Below, piece after piece: positions 1-5,394 of a DNA stretch of 7,038 nucleotides. Origin of the DNA: Micromonosporaceae bacterium (GTDB taxonomy: Bacteria; Actinomycetota; Actinomycetes; Mycobacteriales; Micromonosporaceae); the NCBI GenBank assembly GCA_017354595.1, contig JAFMQQ010000160.1, positions 1 through 7,038 of the forward strand, given 5' to 3'. The notes beneath the pieces are model-generated. The model was not told the origin of the DNA. It did not search any database and was given only the letters and a program-made list of their open reading frames with translations. The position numbers and the translations under genes are program-made. The first letter of the stretch is position 1; each line of letters starts with the position of its first letter.

Positions 1-144
1 GACGGTGGCCTGGGCGGCGACGGTGGCCTGGGTGGCGGCGTGGGACCCGGTGGTCCCGCGGACGGTGGCCTGGGTGGCGGCGTGGGACCCGGTGGTCCCG
101 CGGACGGTGGCCTGGGTGGTGGCGAAGGACCCGGTGGTCCCGCG
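1..144 (+). repeat. In-frame 42-bp tandem repeat (DGGLGGGVGPGGPA)
   Basis: Three consecutive 42-bp units (19-60, 61-102, 103-144) are preceded by an 18-bp partial unit at 1-18 that matches the unit's start. The first two full units are identical; the third differs at two points, one changing Val to Glu. Each unit encodes 14 residues, so copy-number change keeps the frame. The encoded Gly/Pro-rich stretch probably forms a flexible linker inside the toxin. The array may continue upstream of the window. Confidence 0.95.
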
Positions 145-3100
145 GTACCCGCCGGGTTGCCGGTGCTCCCCGATCACCCGGCGGAGGGCACGCCCGACAA
201 CCCGACCGAGGCTTCGGCCACCGGGCCCGTGCTGCGTCTGCTCGGGCACGGCCGGACCTACTTTGACGGTGCAGCCTACGATGGCCTGCCGCTCGGCGTG
301 CTCGGCGACCACGGGATGCCGGTCCGGGTCGAATCGCTCGCCTTCACCGAGGGTTTCCTGCGCCGCCTCTTCGACCCGGACGACCCGGGGTCACTGGGCC
401 CGCGGCCGCCGTACCTCGACCCGACCGGGCCGGTGTGGCCCGCCGAATACCCGGCCGACTTCCAGGCGGCGACTCCGGCACTGGCCGGGTACCGGCACTT
501 CACCGACACAGACGTACCCGGATCGCCCGGCGGTTACTACCTCGAGACGCAACGGCACCGCTACGACGTCCAGGGCGCTGCTGCGGTGGCGCGCGGGTTG
601 CCGGTCGGCTCATTGGACCCGTTCGGCGCCCAGCGCCTGATCGACTACGACCAGCACGACCTCCTTCCGGTCCGGGAGGTCGACCCGCTCGGGCTGCAGA
701 CCAGCGCCGGCTACGACTACCGGGTCCTGAGCGCCACCGAGACCGTCGACGCCAACGGCAACGTGCACGCCGTCGCATACTCCCCGGCGGGACTGGTAGC
801 CGCCCAGTTCGTACGCGGCAAGAACGGCGAGGGCGACGGTTCGCAGCCGTCGGTGCGGATCGCCTACGACCTACTCGCGTTCGACCAACGCCATCAGCCG
901 GCGTCGGTACGCACCACCACGCGGGTCCACCATGACACCGACACGGCGGTGCCGGCAGAACAGCGCGACGACGTGATCGTTTCGGTGCAGTACTGCGATG
1001 GCTTCGGGCGGGTGGTGCAACACCGGAGCCAGGCCGAGGACGTGCTCTTCGGCGACGAGCACTTCGGCGGGGCCGTCATCCCGGCCGGCGACCTGGCACC
1101 CGTTGGCGACTCCACCGGGCGTACTCCCGCCGTGACCGGCCAGGAAAACGTCACGGTCTCCGGCTCGCAGGTGTACGACAACAAGGGCCGGGTGGTGCAG
1201 CAGTACGAAGCGTTCTTCGCCACCGGGTACGACTACGACCCGCCGACCGACGCCCAGGTCGGCCAGAAGACGACATTCTTCTACGACCCGCGCGGACACA
1301 TCGTGCGGACCGTTCACCCGGACGGCAGTGAGCACCGGATCGTGCTCGGTATCCCGGCCGACCTGACCGACCCGGACAGCTACACGCCAACGCCGTGGGA
1401 GACGTACACCTACGACAGCAACGACAACGCCGGCCGGACCCACGGCGAGGCTGCCGGTGCGTACCGTTCCCACTGGAACACCCCGACAAGCACCGAGGTC
1501 GACGCGCTCGGCCGGGCCGTGCGCGCGGTAGCCCGTGCCGGTACCGGCGCCTCCGACCAGCTGGTGACGGTCACCGCCTACGACATCCAGGGCAACCTGC
1601 TCGCCGTCACCGACCCGCTCGGCCGACCGGCGTCCCGCTATGTGTACGACCTGATCCGGCGCCGCTGGCGGGTGGACAGCATCGACGCGGGTCGGCATGA
1701 CAGCGTGCTGGATCCGGTCGGCAGCCCGCTGGAGACCCGGGATAGCAAGGGTTCGCTCGCCCTGGGCGCATTCGACTTGGCGCACCGTCCAACCCGGGTC
1801 TGGGCCAGGGACACGCCGGCCGCCGCCGTATCCCTGCGGCAGATGGTCGAGTACGGCGACGGTGGCACGCCCGACCAGCCTGCCGCGCAGCGGGCCGCCG
1901 CGCGGGCGGCGAACCTGCTCGGCCGGCAGGTCCGGCACCGCGACGAGGCTGGCTTGCTGACTGTGGCGGCGGCCGACTTCAAGGGCAATCTGCTGGAACA
2001 GACCCGCCAGGTCATCGCGGACGCACCCATCCTGGCCAGTTACGCGACGGCCGCGCAGCGGGGCTGGCGGATCGACCCATTCACCGTCGACTGGGCTCCC
2101 GCGTCCGGCCAGAGCCAGGATGCCCGCGACGCCGAGCTGCTGGAAACCACCGGATACACCACCACGACCAGCTATGACGCCATAGACCGGATCGCGCTGC
2201 ATATCTTCCCGGCCGATGTGGAAGGACAGCGCCGGCGGCTCCAGCCGGTGTACAACCGGGCCGGCGGCCTGGAGGCGATCAGCCTCGACGGCACCGCGTA
2301 CGTGCGGCGGATCGCCCACGACGCCAAAGGACAGCGGGTACTGGTGGCCTACGGCAACGGGGTGATGACCAGGTACGCGTACGACCCGCACACCTTCCGG
2401 CTCGCCCGTATGCGCACCGAGGCCTACACCAACCCCGATCCGCTCACCTATCACCCGGTCGGGCCGGCGCTGCAGGACTGCGGATACGACTACGACCTGG
2501 CTGGCAACATCCTCACCGTCCGCGACCGGACGCCGGGCAGTGGCATCCGTAACAATCCCGAGGCACTGGGTGCCGCCGATCCAGTGCTGAGCGCCCTGCT
2601 CGGCTCGGGCGACGCGCTAGACCGCCGCTTCGGGTACGACCCGATCTACCGGCTGCTGTCGGCGACCGGCCGGGAGTACAGCTCACCACCCGCCGGCGAC
2701 CCCTGGTCGGACCAGCCGCGGGGTGCCGACATCACGCTCGCCCAGGCGTACAACGAGACCTACCAGTACGACGCCGCGGACAACCTGCTGAGCCTCACCC
2801 ACGGCAGCACCGGTGGCTTCACCCGGACCGCCACCATCGCGGCCGGAAACAACCGGCTGACCCGGATGACCGTTGGCAGCACGCCGTTCGACTACAGCTA
2901 CGACGCGAACGGCAACCTGACGGCCGAATCCACCAGTCGCCACTTCACCTGGGATCACGCCGACCGGCTGAAGGCCTTCGCGACGCAGGTGGAGGGTGCC
3001 GAACCGTCGTTGCACGCGCAGTACCTGTACGACGTGGCCGGTAACCGGGTGAAGAAACTCGTCCGGCGCCAGGGTGGCGCGGTGGAAGTGACGCACTACA

Positions 3101-4485
3101 TCCACGAAACCTTCGAGCACCATCGATGGGCGACGGATCCGTCCGGAGCGAACAACCATGTCCACGTCATGGATAGCACCCGCCGTCTGGCGCTGGTCCG
3201 GATCGGCCCGGCCGCCCCGGGCGACACGGGGCCGGCAGTCGCCTTCCATCTGGCCGATCACCTCGGCAGCAGCGTGGCGGTCATGGACGAGACCGGTGCG
3301 GTGACCAATCGGGAGGAGTACACCCCGTACGGCGAGACGAGCTTCGGCAGCTACGCACGGAAGCGGTACCGGTTCACCGGCTCCGAACGGGACGAGGAGA
3401 GTGGGCTGGCGTATCACGGCCTGCGCTACCTCATGCCGTGGACCGGCCGGTGGAGTACCTACGACCCACTCGCCCAGTACCCGGGCCGAAGCGGCTACAC
3501 GTACGCCTCCGCCAACCCGATTGCACGGGTCGATCCCAATGGTGGCGAGGACCGGACCGTGGTGATCTCGAACCAGAAGGCGACCGGGCGGGAATCACCG
3601 GCCGTGGTACGAGCGGCGGCAGCCAAGGCCGGCTGGGTGGTCACCGGAACAATCAGCTGGCACCACCCGGACGCCCACTCCGCCAGTGGTCACTGGTACG
3701 CCACCGGCCTGGTACCAGTGGCCGACTATGCCCGCAGCATCGTGGACAAGGCATTCGCCAACGTGGACCTCAGCGCGTTGACCGGTCCACTCGGCGCAGA
3801 CGGCGGGAGCGCCTCGTCGGGTTCCGGCGACGGCACGGGTGTGGGCAAGGGCGCCGACGTGGTCACCGCCGTGGCATCGCTGATCGTCGACCCGGGCAGC
3901 CTGCACGACGCGAAGTCCGCGCGAAGCGGCGATGGATCGCCGCTCGGCAGGGCTGGCGGGCCGGTCGGCGGCTGGCTCGCCAAGGTGATGACCGTCGGAC
4001 TCGCCATCGAAAGCATCTTCGGCATCGACCGCATCGTCTCCGCAACGCGGCGGGTCTGGCGTTCACTCGGTTCGGCTATCCGAGGGCTACGCAGCCGGCT
4101 GCTTCCCCATGCCGTCCTGCCAACGCCCCGCGGTCACGCGACGGTGCACATATACAAAGGGCCACACGCCTCGATCGAGGTCAGTGCGAACGGCAAGGCG
4201 GTCCACACCCACCGGGTGGGCGCGCAGGGTCAAAACACCACGCCGGTGTATTTCGACGAGGACACGGCGCCTAGGCGAAGCTTCAAGGTCGAGCTACCCG
4301 ACGCAGAGAAGGCCCAGACGTTCCAGCACGAGGGGATCGGCAGGAACGACGGCCCGTATGACCTACAGACCAGGAGCTGCGTCACCTACTGTGGGGAAGT
4401 GCTGCGGGAAGGCGGCCAGGACGTCCCTGCAACCACATTCAGCCTGCTGAGCTGGTTGCAGCGGCACGGCGTCGAGATCAAGTGA
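1..4485 (+). CDS. Tc-type insecticidal toxin B/C-like Rhs-repeat protein with variable C-terminal toxin domain (5' end outside window)
   Basis: The frame is open from base 1 to TGA 4483-4485. A GTG at 40 could serve as a start, but it lies inside a tandem repeat, so the true start is almost surely upstream. Residues are numbered from base 1 (residue n begins at base 3n-2). In order: Gly/Pro repeat (1-48); a TcB/SpvB-like C-terminal segment (about 70-300, with motifs GRTYFDGAAYDGLPLG and YDYRVLSATETVDANGN); many YD/Rhs repeats (e.g. YDIQGNLLAVTDPLGR, YDANGNLTAE, YDVAGNRVKK); an Rhs-associated core (1083-1181); and a variable C-terminal region (1182-1494). Family knowledge: TcB and TcC together form a hollow beta-shell that autocleaves its C-terminal effector and passes it through a TcA pore. 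No TcA gene, SpvB domain or beta-propeller is visible here; the latter two would be expected upstream. That the upstream part makes it a full B-C fusion is inference. No signal peptide can be judged. Confidence 0.93.
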   Translation, partial: DGGLGGDGGLGGGVGPGGPADGGLGGGVGPGGPADGGLGGGEGPGGPAVPAGLPVLPDHPAEGTPDNPTEASATGPVLRLLGHGRTYFDGAAYDGLPLGVLGDHGMPVRVESLAFTEGFLRRLFDPDDPGSLGPRPPYLDPTGPVWPAEYPADFQAATPALAGYRHFTDTDVPGSPGGYYLETQRHRYDVQGAAAVARGLPVGSLDPFGAQRLIDYDQHDLLPVREVDPLGLQTSAGYDYRVLSATETVDANGNVHAVAYSPAGLVAAQFVRGKNGEGDGSQPSVRIAYDLLAFDQRHQPASVRTTTRVHHDTDTAVPAEQRDDVIVSVQYCDGFGRVVQHRSQAEDVLFGDEHFGGAVIPAGDLAPVGDSTGRTPAVTGQENVTVSGSQVYDNKGRVVQQYEAFFATGYDYDPPTDAQVGQKTTFFYDPRGHIVRTVHPDGSEHRIVLGIPADLTDPDSYTPTPWETYTYDSNDNAGRTHGEAAGAYRSHWNTPTSTEVDALGRAVRAVARAGTGASDQLVTVTAYDIQGNLLAVTDPLGRPASRYVYDLIRRRWRVDSIDAGRHDSVLDPVGSPLETRDSKGSLALGAFDLAHRPTRVWARDTPAAAVSLRQMVEYGDGGTPDQPAAQRAAARAANLLGRQVRHRDEAGLLTVAAADFKGNLLEQTRQVIADAPILASYATAAQRGWRIDPFTVDWAPASGQSQDARDAELLETTGYTTTTSYDAIDRIALHIFPADVEGQRRRLQPVYNRAGGLEAISLDGTAYVRRIAHDAKGQRVLVAYGNGVMTRYAYDPHTFRLARMRTEAYTNPDPLTYHPVGPALQDCGYDYDLAGNILTVRDRTPGSGIRNNPEALGAADPVLSALLGSGDALDRRFGYDPIYRLLSATGREYSSPPAGDPWSDQPRGADITLAQAYNETYQYDAADNLLSLTHGSTGGFTRTATIAAGNNRLTRMTVGSTPFDYSYDANGNLTAESTSRHFTWDHADRLKAFATQVEGAEPSLHAQYLYDVAGNRVKKLVRRQGGAVEVTHYIHETFEHHRWATDPSGANNHVHVMDSTRRLALVRIGPAAPGDTGPAVAFHLADHLGSSVAVMDETGAVTNREEYTPYGETSFGSYARKRYRFTGSERDEESGLAYHGLRYLMPWTGRWSTYDPLAQYPGRSGYTYASANPIARVDPNGGEDRTVVISNQKATGRESPAVVRAAAAKAGWVVTGTISWHHPDAHSASGHWYATGLVPVADYARSIVDKAFANVDLSALTGPLGADGGSASSGSGDGTGVGKGADVVTAVASLIVDPGSLHDAKSARSGDGSPLGRAGGPVGGWLAKVMTVGLAIESIFGIDRIVSATRRVWRSLGSAIRGLRSRLLPHAVLPTPRGHATVHIYKGPHASIEVSANGKAVHTHRVGAQGQNTTPVYFDEDTAPRRSFKVELPDAEKAQTFQHEGIGRNDGPYDLQTRSCVTYCGEVLREGGQDVPATTFSLLSWLQRHGVEIK
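3247..3543 (+). other. Rhs-associated core with self-cleaving aspartyl protease site (domain of the toxin gene)
   Basis: Residues 1083-1181 carry the conserved order HLADHLGSS, EEYTPYGETSFG, RYRFTGSERDEESGL, then RYLMPWTGRW, a first Asp in YDPLA (D1155) and a second Asp in VDPNG (D1178). The two Asp are 23 residues apart, and an Arg (R1142) lies 13 before the first. From memory, TcC proteins (Photorhabdus TccC3, Yersinia entomophaga TcC) have two catalytic Asp with the same 23-residue separation and a conserved Arg; the protease cuts just after the second motif. The usual first DPxG is DPLA here, so its glycine is replaced. I infer that cleavage occurs near residue 1182 and frees the C-terminal region. 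Confidence 0.85.
3544..4482 (+). other. Variable C-terminal toxin region with predicted permuted papain-like catalytic domain
   Basis: The 313 residues after the core (1182-1494) resemble no Rhs sequence. They fall into a leading segment (1182-1262, with SWHHPDAHSASGHW), a Gly/Ser linker (about 1266-1286), a hydrophobic stretch (about 1322-1342), a basic helix-like stretch with RRVWRSL and RSRLLPH, and a final domain (1378-1494; bases 4132-4482). The final domain has H1389 starting HASIEV, then H1402 thirteen residues on (AVHTH), and C1460 in YDLQTRSCVTYCGEVLREGG. The order His, His, Cys, with a G-rich turn between the histidines and a helix after the Cys, matches circularly permuted NlpC/P60- and LRAT-like enzymes, which act as acyltransferases, phospholipases, peptidases or amidases. 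The substrate is unknown. The assignment is by eye; another alpha/beta fold remains possible. Confidence 0.55.
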
Positions 4486-4501
4486 GGCGGTCGAGAACAA
4501 G

Positions 4502-4903
4502 GTGAGATGGCGGACGAAGAGTCAGCAACCGCCAGCGCCGCGGGACGAGGGGATGGTCCGGCTGCTGGTCACCATCGCCGAGGCAACCCAGTCTGGGCTG
4601 GATCTGCAGGAGCTGGCCGGCGAGGCGATCGCCGAGTTCGCACGGTACAACGCCTGGCTGCTCACCCGGAAGGGGATCGCGACCGACCGCGAGGTCGTGA
4701 CGATCATCGCCTTGGCGGATCGTTGCGAGGCCGACGCCCGAGCCGCGTGGACCGAGTACATTGTGGAGCTTTCCAAAGCGGCGCGGGAAGACCTGTGCGA
4801 CGTGCTGCGGTCAGTCGTGGAGCGGCTCCAGACCGCTCGTACCACAAATGCCATCGACCCCGAAGGCCTCGATATACCCGAGGAGCTCCTCCGCGACCTA
4901 TGA
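4502..4903 (+). CDS. Small acidic helical protein, candidate immunity or toxin-associated protein
   Basis: I do not recognise a family for this 133-residue protein. It starts 16 bases after the toxin stop, so the two are probably co-transcribed. GTG at 4502 is preceded by a weak GAG (4493-4495) and a more distant GAGG (4484-4487). An in-frame ATG at 4553 is the alternative, but its purine run touches the start codon directly. High G/C at third positions supports this frame over the overlapping ones. The product is acidic (about 24 Asp/Glu against 17 Lys/Arg) and looks mostly alpha-helical, with a core such as GLDLQELAGEAIAEFARYNAWLL cut by short loops. It has no signal peptide or membrane segment. 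A small cytoplasmic gene right after a polymorphic toxin C-terminus is often its immunity gene; that role here is inference from position only. Confidence 0.8.
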   Translation: MRWRTKSQQPPAPRDEGMVRLLVTIAEATQSGLDLQELAGEAIAEFARYNAWLLTRKGIATDREVVTIIALADRCEADARAAWTEYIVELSKAAREDLCDVLRSVVERLQTARTTNAIDPEGLDIPEELLRDL

Positions 4904-4973
4904 GACCGCTGAACATGGGTGGTCGGTGTGGGCGGGTGCCGACGGCGGCCGTCTGTTCGCCCAGCCGGTGGCA

Positions 4974-4990
4974 TCGGCCGCGGCGGCCGA
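4974..4990. terminator. GC-rich palindrome, possible transcription terminator
   Basis: Eight-base arms tcggccgc and gcggccga flank one central base, 71 bases after the stop of the small gene. Actinobacterial hairpin terminators often lack a U-tract, and there is none here. The very short loop and the generally high GC content make a chance palindrome quite possible. Confidence 0.25.
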
Positions 4991-5282
4991 GGTTGACCAG
5001 ACGCGAAGGTCGAGTGCGGCCACGGATCTGCGGCCACCGGTCGTCGCCGATCATATCGTGGTAGCGCATTGCGATAGCGGCCTTGGGGTGATCGGCCAGG
5101 CGATGGCGCAACGAGTCCGCTTGGAGGTCGGGTCGTCCAAGAGCCGGGACTGGCAACCCTACCCGCAAGGCACGTCGCCACTCGCAAAGAACAGCCATTG
5201 ACAGCATGGACCCCCTGGGTCGTCGGGCCCATCGCCGGCGGCGTTCGGTCCCGTTCGATCGGGGACAGAGGACTGGAGGCAG

Positions 5283-5330
5283 ATGATCTACGGCACCGCG
5301 CGGGTCGTGTCGGTTCGCCGACAGTCTTGA
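5283..5330 (+). CDS. Possible 15-residue leader peptide (MIYGTARVVSVRRQS)
   Basis: ATG at 5283 follows a GGAGG (5275-5279) with only three bases between, and the frame closes at TGA 5328-5330, 64 bases before the start of the next gene. The product resembles no known attenuation peptide: there is no run of one amino acid. It could be a translated upstream ORF that influences the regulator gene, or a chance purine run before an ATG. Confidence 0.25.
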   Translation: MIYGTARVVSVRRQS

Positions 5331-5383
5331 TGCCGCACCCCAATCCCTGCGTCAGTACAGATCGGGGGGAAGTTGCGCGCGGG

Positions 5384-5388
5384 GGAGG
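5384..5388 (+). promoter_or_regulatory. Ribosome binding site for the TPR protein gene
   Basis: GGAGG within a purine-rich run ends six bases before ATG 5395. It is a strong match to the anti-Shine-Dalgarno sequence and fixes the start of the downstream frame. Confidence 0.8.
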
Positions 5389-5394
5389 GACGCA

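Larger units (their letters stand above)
4904..5394. other. About 490-base gap without a supported gene
   Basis: I find no convincing gene here. Plus-strand frames are Arg/Gly-rich and lack ribosome binding sites and family motifs. A minus-strand frame across about 4925-5207 has a stretch that reads like real protein (AMRYHDMIGDDRWPQI, near 5025-5072), but it is flanked by Arg-rich sequence and has no recognisable family. It may be an eroded gene or chance. The gap also holds the palindrome at 4974-4990 and the possible leader ORF at 5283-5330. It probably contains the promoter for the gene at 5395, but no clear -35/-10 pair is visible. Confidence 0.6.

Noticed and set aside
40..42. GTG as the true start of the toxin gene
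   Set aside because: The frame stays open to base 1, the same GTG recurs in the next repeat unit, and no ribosome binding site distinguishes it from its copy.
1..144. CRISPR-like repeat array
   Set aside because: The units are directly adjacent without spacers, are in frame and encode a protein linker.
871..2454. Long minus-strand ORF (527 residues) opposite the toxin gene
   Set aside because: The plus strand has clear YD/Rhs motifs throughout; the antisense frame is Val/Gly/Arg-rich with no family motif, as expected from high-GC codon bias.
3691..3720. Inverted repeat cactggtac / gtaccagtg with 12-base spacer inside the toxin gene
   Set aside because: Nine-base arms at this spacing are expected by chance about once in a window this size, and it lies within a continuous coding frame.
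4507..5064. Plus-strand ORF starting MADEES, overlapping the small downstream gene
   Set aside because: Arg/Gly-rich composition and poor third-position pattern compared with the 4502 frame; it reads as a shadow.
5198..5203. TTGACA resembling a perfect -35 box
   Set aside because: No -10-like hexamer lies 16-18 bases downstream (GC-rich there), so a promoter cannot be supported.
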